In this document: positions 50,946 through 59,669 of the stretch, piece after piece
Layout: each line of letters opens with the position of its first letter
How positions within the stretch are numbered: the stretch's first letter is position 1
Source: Oxalobacteraceae bacterium OTU3CINTB1
GTDB taxonomy: Bacteria; Pseudomonadota; Gammaproteobacteria; Burkholderiales; Burkholderiaceae_D
Assembly (NCBI GenBank): GCA_024123955.1
Contig: CP099652.1
Span: forward strand, 5,890,001 to 5,954,000
Length of the DNA stretch: 64,000 nt
Direction of reading: 5' to 3'
Position numbers and translations under genes: made by a program
The notes under the pieces: model-generated
What the model was told of the DNA's origin: nothing
The model's database searches: none
The model's input: only the letters and a program-made list of their open reading frames with translations

Positions 50946-51485
50946 TTACTGGGGCATTACCGCCGGTTCGGCCAGCAAGGTGCGGATCTTCGCCTCGGTC
51001 GCCGCGTACTCGCCTTCGCCGAAGTGCTGGTAGACCACCTTGCCCTGCTTGTCGATCAAATAGAAGGCGGGCCAATACTGGTTGTTGTACGCGCTCCAGG
51101 TGGCGTACTTGTTGTCCTGCGCGACCGGGTACGTGATGCCGAAACGCTTGATCGCGGTCTTGACGTTGTCGGTCGAGCGCTCGAACGGATATTCCGGAGT
51201 GTGGACGCCCACCACCACCAGGCCCTGGTCCTTGTACTTCTCGTGCCAGCTTTTCACATAGGGCAGCGTGCGGATGCAGTTGATGCAGGTGTAGGTCCAA
51301 AAATCGACCAGCACCACCTTGCCGCGCAGCTGGCGCATGGTCAGCGGCTCGCTATTGAGCCATTGCTGGATGCCGGTGAATTCCGGCGCCGTCATCGGAG
51401 CGACCGTCGCTGCCGTTGCCACTGCGGTGAAGGCGGCGGTCGACAAGACGACGGCGGCCAAGGTGGTTTGGAAAACGGATTTCAT
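50946..51485 (-). CDS. TlpA/DipZ-like thioredoxin-fold protein
   Basis: The start at 51485 gives 179 residues: signal peptide (to about TATAA, residue 26) and a thioredoxin domain with the redox pair Cys67-Cys70 in WTYTCINCIRTLPYVKSW, identical in style to the C-terminal domain of DipZ. It begins 2 bp after the ccdA-like gene, and the pair is equivalent to a split DipZ: CcdA passes electrons across the membrane to this periplasmic thiol reductant. Confidence 0.92.
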   Translation of the reverse strand: MKSVFQTTLAAVVLSTAAFTAVATAATVAPMTAPEFTGIQQWLNSEPLTMRQLRGKVVLVDFWTYTCINCIRTLPYVKSWHEKYKDQGLVVVGVHTPEYPFERSTDNVKTAIKRFGITYPVAQDNKYATWSAYNNQYWPAFYLIDKQGKVVYQHFGEGEYAATEAKIRTLLAEPAVMPQ

Positions 51486-51487
51486 GT

Positions 51488-52204
51488 TTAATATCCTTTC
51501 AGGGTAGGGGAAAAGTCGGCAAGGGCCGCGTAGATCACAACGTCGTACTGGAAGTAGATGGCGATCCCGGTCAGCAGGATCAGCACACCGAATACCTGGA
51601 TCAGGCGATGGGAGTGGCGCGCCAGCATCCGGACCCGCGTCGCCATGAACTGGCCGCCGTAGGCGATCGCCAGCATCGGGATGCCGGCGCCGAGGGCGTA
51701 CATCACCAGCAGGGTGGCCGACCAGCCGAGGTCCTGCGCCTTGGCGACCAGCACCAGGATCGACGCCAGCACCGGACCGGCGCACGGCGTCCACACGGCG
51801 CCGAGGGACATGCCGAGCACGAAGCCGCCGGCGTTGCCGCTGCTGCCATCGGCCGATGGGCCGGCGCGGTTCAGGAAGCCGCCCATGCGGGCCATCAGCC
51901 ATTCGTAGGGCTGGCGCCACAACATCAGCAAGCCGGTTAACATCAGCATCGCGATGCCCACCAGGCGAAGCGTCTCGTGGGCGACGACGACGTGCTGCGA
52001 GGCGCTGGCCAGCAGCATGCCCAGCGCGGCAAAGGTCAGCACGAAGCCTGCCACGATGAACAACGGACGAATGCGGTTTTTAAGCTGATCGGCGCGCTGC
52101 AAAGTGCTGCCCAATACGATGGGCAGGATCGGCAGCACGCAGGGAGAGGCGATGGTCAGCACGCCGGCGAGCGTCGCCAGCGGCAGTTCGATAAGGTTGT
52201 TCAT
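51488..52204 (-). CDS. CcdA/DsbD-family transmembrane electron transporter
   Basis: 238 residues, start at 52204 behind AGGAGGG. Six predicted membrane segments; redox cysteines in TIASPCVLPILPIVLG (TM1) and GAVWTPCAGPVLAS (TM4), the CcdA/DsbD-beta signature. It moves reducing equivalents from cytoplasmic thioredoxin to the periplasm. It is divergent from the OmpR-type regulator gene. Confidence 0.93.
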   Translation of the reverse strand: MNNLIELPLATLAGVLTIASPCVLPILPIVLGSTLQRADQLKNRIRPLFIVAGFVLTFAALGMLLASASQHVVVAHETLRLVGIAMLMLTGLLMLWRQPYEWLMARMGGFLNRAGPSADGSSGNAGGFVLGMSLGAVWTPCAGPVLASILVLVAKAQDLGWSATLLVMYALGAGIPMLAIAYGGQFMATRVRMLARHSHRLIQVFGVLILLTGIAIYFQYDVVIYAALADFSPTLKGY

Positions 52205-52307
52205 GGCTTGCCCTCCTGTTTTGGAAGACTCCATTTAACCGGTGCGGTGTGTATCGGCTGTGTCCAAAACCACGGCTTTTGCAATGTTGTGTGTACAGGG
52301 TCGATCC

Positions 52308-52324
52308 GGATACACTGGGATACA
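52308..52324 (+). promoter_or_regulatory. Direct repeat GGATACA-N3-GGATACA
   Basis: Two identical heptamers one helical turn (10 bp) apart, 43 bp before the response-regulator ATG and in the divergent spacer toward ccdA. This arrangement is typical of OmpR-family binding sites. Confidence 0.45.
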
Positions 52325-52366
52325 AAGCGGGTAATGGAGCCCTCTTTCACGGGTTAAGATGCGTCC

Positions 52367-53104
52367 ATGGAAAATACAGACCACATCCTCATCGTCGACG
52401 ACGACCGCGAAATCCGCGAGCTGCTGGCCGCTTATCTGGAAAAGAACGGCATGCGTGCCACCGTGGCGGCGAACGGCCGCCAGATGCGCGCGCTGTTGGA
52501 ACAACAGAACTTCGATCTGCTGGTGCTGGACCTGATGCTGCCCGGCGAGGACGGCCTGACCCTCTGCCGCGAACTGCGCGCCAGCAAATGGCGCGCCCTG
52601 CCCGTGCTGATGCTGACCGCGCGCGGCGAGGAGACCGACCGTATCGTCGGTTTGGAGATGGGCGCCGACGATTACCTGACCAAGCCTTTCGCGGTGCGCG
52701 AGCTGTTCGCCCGGATCCGCTCCGTGCTGCGCCGCGCGCGCATGCTGCCGCCGAATATGCAGGTCGACGAGCCGGGGCAGTTCATCACCTTTGGCGAATG
52801 GAGGCTGGACACCGTCGGCCGCCACCTGCTGGACCGCGCCGGCACGGTGGTCTCGCTGAGCGGCGCCGAATACCGGCTGCTGCGCGTGTTCCTCGACCAT
52901 CCGCGCCGAGTGCTCACGCGCGACCAGCTGCTCAACCTCACGCAAGGGCGCGACGCCGACAGTTTCGACCGCTCGATCGACCTGCTGGTGAGCCGCCTGC
53001 GCCAGCGGCTGTTGGACGACGCGCGCGAGCCGCGCTACATCAAAACCCTGCGCAGCGAAGGCTATGTGTTCTCCTCCGAGGTCGATCTCGGAGGCGCGGC
53101 ATGA
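52367..53104 (+). CDS. OmpR-family response regulator
   Basis: 245 residues. Receiver with Asp55 (LLVLDLMLPGEDG), DDYLTKPFAVREL with the switch Lys, and an OmpR winged helix (RVLTRDQLLNLTQGRDADSFDRSIDLLVSRLRQRL). The trailing segment YIKTLRSEGYVF is standard. It overlaps the downstream kinase by 4 bp (ATGA), so it forms a classical pair with it. Candidate target: the divergent CcdA operon. Confidence 0.95.
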   Translation: MENTDHILIVDDDREIRELLAAYLEKNGMRATVAANGRQMRALLEQQNFDLLVLDLMLPGEDGLTLCRELRASKWRALPVLMLTARGEETDRIVGLEMGADDYLTKPFAVRELFARIRSVLRRARMLPPNMQVDEPGQFITFGEWRLDTVGRHLLDRAGTVVSLSGAEYRLLRVFLDHPRRVLTRDQLLNLTQGRDADSFDRSIDLLVSRLRQRLLDDAREPRYIKTLRSEGYVFSSEVDLGGAA

Positions 53105-54426
53105 CCAGGCTGCATTGGCCACGCACGCTGTTCACGCGCCTGACGCTGATCCTGTTCATCGGCCTGGCCGCGGCGCATGCGATGTCATACTGGCTGATCG
53201 TCAGCGAACGGCGCGAAGCGACCACCGGTTTGATGCTCGGCTATCTGGAGCAGGACGTCGCCAGTTCGGTGGCGTTGCTGGATCGTCTGCCCGCTAGTGA
53301 ACGGTCCGAATGGTTGCCACGGCTGGAGCGCCGCAGTTATCGATTTTCACTGGGACCGGGCGACACTGGCCATGCGCCGGACACCGAGCTGTCGAAGCGG
53401 GCCGCCGCCTCGTTCGTCAAGTCCATCGGCAAACAGTACCCCGTCACGGCAAGCGCCGTGCCGGGGCACCCCAACCGCGTGCAGGCGCATGTGACGCTAA
53501 GCGATGGGACAAAGCTGATCATCGACATGCGTCCGAACGGCCTGCCGATTCCGGCGTGGCTGCCGACGGTGCTGCTGTTGCAGCTCGCGTTGCTGGCGGT
53601 GGTCACATGGTATGGCGTGCGGCTGGCGACCCGCCCGCTGGCACAACTCGCCGACGCAGCCGACCGTCTGGGACCCGATCTCAATGCCGACCCGGTCGCC
53701 GAAGATGGGCCGCTGGAGGTGGCACGCGCGGCGCGCGCCTTCAACGCCATGCAGGACCGCATCGGCGCGCATCTGAACGAGCGCACGCAGATCCTGGCGG
53801 CGATTTCGCACGACCTGCAAACGCCGATCACGCGCATGCGCATGCGCGCCGACATGATGGATGACGACATCCAGCGCGAGAAAATGAACCGCGATCTGAT
53901 CGAGATGGAGATGCTGGTGCGCGACGGCGTGGCTTATGCGCGCACGCTGCACGGCACGTCGGAAGCGGCGTGCCGTGTCGATCTGGACTCGCTGCTGGGT
54001 AGCCTGGTTGGGGACTATCTGGATGGCGGCCATCCAGTCAAACTGGAAGGCCAAACCGGCGCGTCGGTGGTCACCCGCCCGCACGCGCTACGCCGGGTGC
54101 TGGGCAACTTGATCGACAACGCACTGAAGTACGCCGGATCGGCGGACCTGCATGTCGATAGCGCCGATGGACAATTGACGATCCGCGTGCGCGATCACGG
54201 CACCGGCATCCCCGACGATGAATTGGACAACGTCATGCAGCCGTTCTACCGCCTCGAAGCCTCGCGCAACCGCGACACCGGCGGCACGGGCCTTGGCCTG
54301 GCGATAGCGCGTCAGCTGGCGCAAGCGATCGACGCCACGCTCACCCTGCGCAACCATCCCAAAGGCGGCCTCGAAGCCACCCTCACTGGGGTCAAGTCTG
54401 ACATTCAGACACGACCTCTTCCCTAA
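53101..54426 (+). CDS. EnvZ-type sensor histidine kinase
   Basis: 441 residues starting at the ATGA overlap. TM1 about 12-33, a periplasmic sensor region of about 125 residues, TM2 about 158-180, HAMP, then the H-box AAISHDLQTPITRMRMRADM, N-box VLGNLIDNALKYAG and G-boxes RDHGTGIPDDELD and GGTGLGLAIARQLAQ. The last dozen codons (after ATLTG) come from a repeat element at 54385-54477, so the native C-terminus has been replaced. Confidence 0.94.
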   Translation: MTRLHWPRTLFTRLTLILFIGLAAAHAMSYWLIVSERREATTGLMLGYLEQDVASSVALLDRLPASERSEWLPRLERRSYRFSLGPGDTGHAPDTELSKRAAASFVKSIGKQYPVTASAVPGHPNRVQAHVTLSDGTKLIIDMRPNGLPIPAWLPTVLLLQLALLAVVTWYGVRLATRPLAQLADAADRLGPDLNADPVAEDGPLEVARAARAFNAMQDRIGAHLNERTQILAAISHDLQTPITRMRMRADMMDDDIQREKMNRDLIEMEMLVRDGVAYARTLHGTSEAACRVDLDSLLGSLVGDYLDGGHPVKLEGQTGASVVTRPHALRRVLGNLIDNALKYAGSADLHVDSADGQLTIRVRDHGTGIPDDELDNVMQPFYRLEASRNRDTGGTGLGLAIARQLAQAIDATLTLRNHPKGGLEATLTGVKSDIQTRPLP

Positions 54427-54477
54427 AGGCGCCCTGCTCATGGGCTCGTGTCCAAATGACAGACTTGACCCCGGAGT
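54385..54477. repeat. Long inverted repeat, copy 3 (diverged, GGGGTCAAGTCTG type)
   Basis: Arms of about 31 bp: left ACT-GGGGTCAAGTCTG, right complement ACTCCGGGGTCAAGTCTG, ending at GACACGA; about 27 positions match, with a 2-bp gap. The outer end ACTCCGGGGTCA is shared with copies 1 and 2 but the inner arm differs. It starts inside the kinase gene and its last base is the first base of the convergent gene's stop triplet. Confidence 0.8.
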
Positions 54478-55643
54478 TAGTCGGCCAGCTTGACCATTTC
54501 GCGGTACAGGTCGGCCTTGCCTTCGAAGCCGATGCCCGGCAGTTCCGGCAGCATGATGTGGCCGTTCTCGACCTTGACGCCGTCCGGGAAGCCGCCGTAT
54601 GGCTGGAACAGGTCGGGGTACGATTCGTTGCCGCCCAGGCCCAGCCCGGCGGCGATGTTGAGCGACATCTGGTGGCCGCCGTGCGGGATGCAGCGCTTTG
54701 GCGACCAGCCGTGCTCGCGCAGCATGTCGAGCGTGCGCAGGTATTCGACCAGGCCGTAGCTGAGCGCGCAATCGAACTGCAGCCAGTCGCGGTCGGCGCG
54801 CATGCCGCCGTAGCGGATCAGGTTGCGCGCGTCCTGCATCGAGAACAGGTCTTCGCCTGTCGCCATGGGATTCTTGTAGTAGTTGCGCAAGGTCGCCTGC
54901 AGTTCGAAATCGAGCGGGTCGCCCGGCTCCTCGTACCAGAACAGGTCGTACTGCGACAGCGCCTTGGCGTACTGGATCGCGGTGTCGAGGTCGAAGCGGC
55001 CGTTGGCGTCGACCGCCAGCTTCTGGCCGTCCTGCAGCACGCTCAGCACCGAATCGATGCGGCGCAGATCCTCGTCCAGCGAGGCGCCGCCGATCTTCTT
55101 CTTGACCACCGTGTAGCCGCGGTCGATGTAGCTGCGCATCTCGTCCTTGAGCTTGTTGTGGTCCTGGCCCGGATAGTAGTAACCGCCGGCGGCGTAGACG
55201 AAGATGTTGCGGTCGGCCTTGCCGTCGCCGTAGCGGTCGGCAAGCAGCTGGAACAGCGGCTTGCCTTCGATCTTGGCGACCGCGTCCCATACAGCCATGT
55301 CGATGGTGCCGATCGCCACCGAACGCTCGCCGTGCCCGCCCGGCTTTTCGTTGGTGAACATGCAGTTCCAGATCTTGTGCGGGTCCAGGTTGTTGCCGCT
55401 GTCGTCGATCAGGCTTTGCGGATCGGCTTCGAGGATGCGCGGGATGAAGCGCTCACGCATCAGCTTGCCTTGGCCGTAGCGGCCGTTCGAGTTGAAGCCA
55501 TAGCCGATCACCGGCTTGCCGTCGCGGATGACGTCGGTCACCACCGCCACCAGGCTCAAGGTCATCTTGCTGAAGTCGATGTAGGCATTGCGGATCGGGG
55601 AGCTGATCGGGACGGTTTTTTCGCGGATTTCAACAATTCTCAT
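54477..55643 (-). CDS. Enolase-superfamily dehydratase, D-tartrate dehydratase-like
   Basis: A 388-residue mandelate racemase/muconate lactonizing-type enzyme. A catalytic lysine pair sits in VVKKKIGGAS (KxK), metal ligands include VDANGRFD, WYEEPGDP and MATGEDLFS, and the C-terminal His is in CIPHGGHQMS. The N-terminus RNAYIDFSKMTLSLVAVVTD is like Bradyrhizobium TarD. It probably dehydrates an acid sugar or D-tartrate to a keto acid. Divergent from a LysR gene, its likely regulator. Confidence 0.85.
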   Translation of the reverse strand: MRIVEIREKTVPISSPIRNAYIDFSKMTLSLVAVVTDVIRDGKPVIGYGFNSNGRYGQGKLMRERFIPRILEADPQSLIDDSGNNLDPHKIWNCMFTNEKPGGHGERSVAIGTIDMAVWDAVAKIEGKPLFQLLADRYGDGKADRNIFVYAAGGYYYPGQDHNKLKDEMRSYIDRGYTVVKKKIGGASLDEDLRRIDSVLSVLQDGQKLAVDANGRFDLDTAIQYAKALSQYDLFWYEEPGDPLDFELQATLRNYYKNPMATGEDLFSMQDARNLIRYGGMRADRDWLQFDCALSYGLVEYLRTLDMLREHGWSPKRCIPHGGHQMSLNIAAGLGLGGNESYPDLFQPYGGFPDGVKVENGHIMLPELPGIGFEGKADLYREMVKLAD

Positions 55644-55747
55644 GGTAAGTCTCCTGGGGTGGGGCGCTGAACTGAGCCAATAACATCAGCTTACTCTTAA
55701 ATTTAACTGCTAATATTCACTTCAATTTAATCCTTTATTCACTTTAA

Positions 55748-56644
55748 ATGAAAATTGAGACCGCACCCGATCTGGCGTTTTTCGTGCTGCTGGCGAAATT
55801 GGGCAGCATGTCGGCCACCGCCCGCGAACTGGGCGTCACGCCGCCGGCCGTCACCAAGCGCCTCAGCCTGATGGAGCAAAAGCTCGGCGTGCGGCTGGTC
55901 AACCGCACCACGCGGCGCATCAGCCTGACCAACGAGGGGGAGACGTATCTGGCGCAGTCGACGCAGATCCTGCACCAGATACGCGAGATGGAGGAATCGA
56001 TTTCCAGCGGCCGCGCCGCGCCCAAGGGACTGCTGCGCGTGAACGCCACGCCAGGCTTCGGCCGTACCCGTATCGCGCCGATGGTCTCGCGCTTCGCGCA
56101 CGCGTATCCTGAGGTGGAGGTGGAACTGCATCTGACCGACCGGCCTATCAGCTTGGTGGAGGAGGCCTACGATCTGGCGATCCGCTTCGGCGAACTGCCG
56201 GACACCCGCCTGACCGCGCGCAAGCTGATGTCGAACAAGCGGTTTTTGTGCGCGTCGCCGGCGTATCTGAAAAAAGCCGGCGAGCCGCAAACCCCGGCCG
56301 AACTGCACCAGCACCGCTGCATCCTGCACCGCCAAAACGACGACGTCTACGGCACCTGGAGGCTACAGAAAGGCAAAGCGGTGGAGCTGGTGAAGGTGCG
56401 CGGCGCGGTCTCGAGCAACGACGGCGACATCGTGATGAACTGGGCGCTGGACGGCCACGGAATCGTCCAGCGCTCCGAGTGGGATGTGGCGAAGTACCTC
56501 GAGAGCGGCCGCCTGAAGGAAATCATGAAGGACTACAGGCTGCCGGACGCGGATCTTTACCTGTACTACCTTAGCCGCAGCAACCTGCCGGCCAAAGTCC
56601 GCGCGTTCATCGACTTCCTCGTCGAGGAGTTCAGCCCCGCTTGA
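55748..56644 (+). CDS. LysR-family regulator beside the dehydratase
   Basis: 298 residues. Winged helix (GSMSATARELGVTPPAVTKRLSLMEQKLGVRLVNRTTRR), then an effector domain starting GLLRVNATPGFGR. It begins at ATG 55748 with no good ribosome site, in an AT-rich divergent spacer containing two ATTCACTT direct repeats (55715 and 55737). It is of the DsdC/GcvA-like 'CrgA' type rather than like the other two LysR genes here. Probably controls the dehydratase and perhaps the porin behind it. Confidence 0.92.
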   Translation: MKIETAPDLAFFVLLAKLGSMSATARELGVTPPAVTKRLSLMEQKLGVRLVNRTTRRISLTNEGETYLAQSTQILHQIREMEESISSGRAAPKGLLRVNATPGFGRTRIAPMVSRFAHAYPEVEVELHLTDRPISLVEEAYDLAIRFGELPDTRLTARKLMSNKRFLCASPAYLKKAGEPQTPAELHQHRCILHRQNDDVYGTWRLQKGKAVELVKVRGAVSSNDGDIVMNWALDGHGIVQRSEWDVAKYLESGRLKEIMKDYRLPDADLYLYYLSRSNLPAKVRAFIDFLVEEFSPA

Positions 56645-56662
56645 CCGTGAACGAAGCCGCGA

Positions 56663-57763
56663 TCAGAACGCGTAACGAATACCTGTGGCCACGCCCGACT
56701 GGTTCAGGCCCTGCCCTACCGTGCCGCCGACGTCGAGCGGGATCGCGGCCCGGCCGGAGTTGTTCATCCGTCCAAGCAGGCAGTAGACCGCCGTTCGCTT
56801 CGACAGGGAGTACGTCAGGCGCAGCGAGGCCAGGGTCGAGTCGCTGTCGCTACCCTTGACCGCCAACCGCGATAGCTGCGCATCCAGCGTGAACTTCGGC
56901 GTCAGCGGATAGCTGCCGCCCAGGTAGTACAAGTTCGATTCGAGGTCGTTGACGCGCGTGGCGGCCACCCGCTTGCGCGCGATGATGCCGCTGCCAAGGC
57001 GCAGCTTCCCGACCATCGCATAGCCGTTCAAAGTGATGCGGCGGTCGTTGCTGTCGCTGGTGGTCAGTCCCGCCGCCGCACCGGTGTTACCGTACATGAT
57101 GTCGTAGCTGACAGTGGCGCCCAGGCGATCGTTGTCGTAGCCCAGCATGGCGGTCGCCTGGCGGCAGGCTTTCGCGTCGCCGGCCACCTCGCCGGGACAA
57201 TTGGTGGCCGGCGGCCCGCCGGCGGCCGAGCCGTCGCGCCCGAAACTGTAGGTGGCGCCGGCCGTGAAATCGCCGAAATTACCGAGATAACCGATCGCAT
57301 TGTCGCTGCGGGCGTTGGGAATGTAGGGATCGATGCTCCCCAGGCTGAACAGGTTGGGGCCCAGCACGTCCGACTTGGCGACCGCGATGGACGTCATGTT
57401 CACTTGCCGGCCGAGCGTCAGCGTGCCGTAGGCGCCCCTCAGGCCGACGGAGGCTTGGCGGCCGAACAGCCGGTCGCCCTGCCCCATCAATCCGTTGTCG
57501 ACATGCAGGCCCGCCTCCAGCGTGAACACCGCCTGCAAGCCGCCGCCGAGGTCTTCGACGCCACGGAAACCGACCCGCGACGGCATGCTGCCAGTCAGCG
57601 TGGGCATCTTGGCGATGGCGTCGCCGGCCGCGTTGGCGTTGGTGGTGTAGACCACGCCGCTATCGAGCAAGCCATAGATATTCACGCTGCTTTGCGCCAT
57701 CGCCCCGTGGGTGGAGAGGCTGCCGAAGCAGGCGAAGGCGCAAGCGTATGCTGTCTTGTTCAT
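56663..57763 (-). CDS. Gram-negative (Burkholderia OmpC-type) porin
   Basis: The start at 57763 gives 366 residues. Signal peptide to THGAMAQ (about residue 24), then SSVNIYGLLDSGVVY, the standard first strand; EDLGGGLQAVFTLEAGL and RLFGRQASVGLRGAYGTLTLGRQ loop-3 region; ends in GVATGIRYAF with the terminal Phe. A 16-stranded trimeric diffusion porin. Upstream lie two adjacent palindromes. Convergent with the LysR gene; perhaps an uptake pore for the dehydratase substrate. Confidence 0.93.
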   Translation of the reverse strand: MNKTAYACAFACFGSLSTHGAMAQSSVNIYGLLDSGVVYTTNANAAGDAIAKMPTLTGSMPSRVGFRGVEDLGGGLQAVFTLEAGLHVDNGLMGQGDRLFGRQASVGLRGAYGTLTLGRQVNMTSIAVAKSDVLGPNLFSLGSIDPYIPNARSDNAIGYLGNFGDFTAGATYSFGRDGSAAGGPPATNCPGEVAGDAKACRQATAMLGYDNDRLGATVSYDIMYGNTGAAAGLTTSDSNDRRITLNGYAMVGKLRLGSGIIARKRVAATRVNDLESNLYYLGGSYPLTPKFTLDAQLSRLAVKGSDSDSTLASLRLTYSLSKRTAVYCLLGRMNNSGRAAIPLDVGGTVGQGLNQSGVATGIRYAF

Positions 57764-57803
57764 TACATCGTATCCAATATCGTTGGTGTGAGCCTCCTTG
57801 CAC

Positions 57804-57840
57804 ATTTCGCGACGAGTGGCGAAATAATTGTACAGTACAA
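57804..57840. promoter_or_regulatory. Two palindromes upstream of the porin
   Basis: ATTTCGC-N8-GCGAAAT (57804-57825) touches TTGTAC-A-GTACAA (57828-57840), 41-77 bp upstream of the porin start. Both are perfect, so two dimeric regulators may bind side by side. Confidence 0.45.
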
Positions 57841-58006
57841 ACAATGACTTGGATACAAAACATGAACCTAGGATAACTCATATTATCCAAAAGACATCTT
57901 CGTGATTAGTCCGGCGACAAGGGTACCTTACACAACATTACGATTCTCATATACTTTCAACCCTGCATGCGACCGCCACGCATGCATGGCGGCGCTGGTG
58001 CATCCG

Positions 58007-59521
58007 CTAGTTTTTAGTGAACGAGAAGTCGTCGACATTGATCCAGTTGCCGGCGTTCGCCACCTGGTACATGCCGATGGTGGCCTTGCCGTTGGTGACC
58101 TGGATGTTGGGTATCGTGACCTGCGTCCAGTTCGGGATCGCCCTGTTGATGCTCGACACGAGCTCGGCGCCGCCGAAGTTTTTCACATAGACGCGGGCGA
58201 TGCTCTGCCCGCCGCTGCTTTTCACCCAGGCGCTGAGCGTGTAGGTCCCGTTCGGCAGTCCCGTCAAATCCTGGTAGCGGCTGGCCGAGTACGCGGCGGT
58301 GTAATACTGCTCGGCGTTCCAGCGCCCGGTATGCCCGCGCAGCAAATTGTTATTCGGATCGGCGTCGGTCAGATTGGTCCACGTGGTCCAGCCGGCCAGC
58401 GCGTTCTGGCGCACCCGGTCCGCTTCGAAACTCGGATTAATGGCGTAGTTGTTGCCCGCGCCGACAGTCCACGTCCCCGTCGCCGCGTCCAGGTTGAACT
58501 GGCTCAGCGAATTGAAGCGCGGCGTGGCGCCGTTGAACGACAGCGGCACCCACTGGTTGTAGCCGATGCCGTTGCCGGCGAAATCGCCCCAGCGGTCGCC
58601 CGCATACAGCACCGTGCTGGCCGCGCTGCCGTTGACCTGAATGAAGAAGCCATTCTGCGACACATGCGAGAAGTCGCCCTGCGAACCGTCCAGCACGAAT
58701 TCGGCCGTGTAGGGACCATTGATCGCGTTGGCGGAGCGGCAGTAGGTTTGCGACGCGTTCCATCCGTGCAAATCGGACGAGCAGAAGTAGTACACCCCGG
58801 CATGCTTGAACAAGGCGTTGCCCTCGCGGCCGGCGCTGTTCAGTGCGATATTGACGGCGGGCTCGATATACAACGAATCGGACGCGCGTATCCGCGCCAC
58901 GTATGAGCGCGCGCGGCCGTTGGCGTTGCTGAAGATCAGATACGACGAGCCGTCGTCATCCGTGTAGATCGTCTGGTCGCCGGTGGCAGGCGTGACCACG
59001 TTGGTGATCTGCGGCTGGATGTGGTCGAACACGAAGGGGCCGACCGGCGTGCTGCTGGTGGCGAACAGCACGCCGCTGCCCAGCGTCGGCGACCAGATCT
59101 GCGAGAGCAGCACGTATTTATTGGTGTTCTTGTTGTAGACCACGCCCAGGCGGCCGATCCAGTTGCCCGATTCCCACGGCCCGCCGACCGGCCCGGTGGA
59201 TGCGGCGTTGCCCTCGAACTTCCAGCTGGCGAGATCGGTCGATGAATAGACGGTAATCGCGTTGAAGCCGGTGTTGCTGTTGGAGGACACCGGATTGGCC
59301 GCGTACGTCACCGCCCCGTCGTATTTGACGCCGTACCAGTAATAAGTCGCGCCGACCTTGAGGATGCCGCCGCCCTGCGAATAGATCGGGTTGTTGTTGG
59401 TGTCACGCCAGAACGTATCGTTCTTGATCAGTTTGGGCGCGGCCTGCGCCGGTGAAATTAACATTGCCGCCACGGCGGCAACCGCCATGCAGCGGCCCAT
59501 CAAAGCCAGAAAAGTCGTCAT
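58007..59521 (-). CDS. Secreted GH43-like glycoside hydrolase with C-terminal beta domain
   Basis: The start at 59521 follows TTGGAGAAC and gives 504 residues. Signal peptide to SPAQA (about 28); a five-bladed beta-propeller catalytic part (about 30-330) resembling GH43 galactan/arabinan-type enzymes (PIYSQGGGILKVGATYYWYGVKYDG, NWIGRLGVVYNKNTNKYVLL, GDQTIYTDDDGSSYLIFSN); a galactose-binding-like domain from about 345 (NYAINPSFEADRVRQNALAGWTTW) to the end. It probably trims plant or algal polysaccharides outside the cell. Monocistronic. Confidence 0.85.
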   Translation of the reverse strand: MTTFLALMGRCMAVAAVAAMLISPAQAAPKLIKNDTFWRDTNNNPIYSQGGGILKVGATYYWYGVKYDGAVTYAANPVSSNSNTGFNAITVYSSTDLASWKFEGNAASTGPVGGPWESGNWIGRLGVVYNKNTNKYVLLSQIWSPTLGSGVLFATSSTPVGPFVFDHIQPQITNVVTPATGDQTIYTDDDGSSYLIFSNANGRARSYVARIRASDSLYIEPAVNIALNSAGREGNALFKHAGVYYFCSSDLHGWNASQTYCRSANAINGPYTAEFVLDGSQGDFSHVSQNGFFIQVNGSAASTVLYAGDRWGDFAGNGIGYNQWVPLSFNGATPRFNSLSQFNLDAATGTWTVGAGNNYAINPSFEADRVRQNALAGWTTWTNLTDADPNNNLLRGHTGRWNAEQYYTAAYSASRYQDLTGLPNGTYTLSAWVKSSGGQSIARVYVKNFGGAELVSSINRAIPNWTQVTIPNIQVTNGKATIGMYQVANAGNWINVDDFSFTKN

Positions 59522-59669
59522 TGTCGTTCTCCAAGAAATAAAACAGTTCGAAATGCACGACCCGGCCACGCGGGCTTTGAACGCTCCTCGTTCAGTGCAT
59601 TGACCGACTGTAATAGTTCGACAACGGGTTCCTGCTCAATCTTGTGATTTTTTGTCGATTGTCGCCAGC

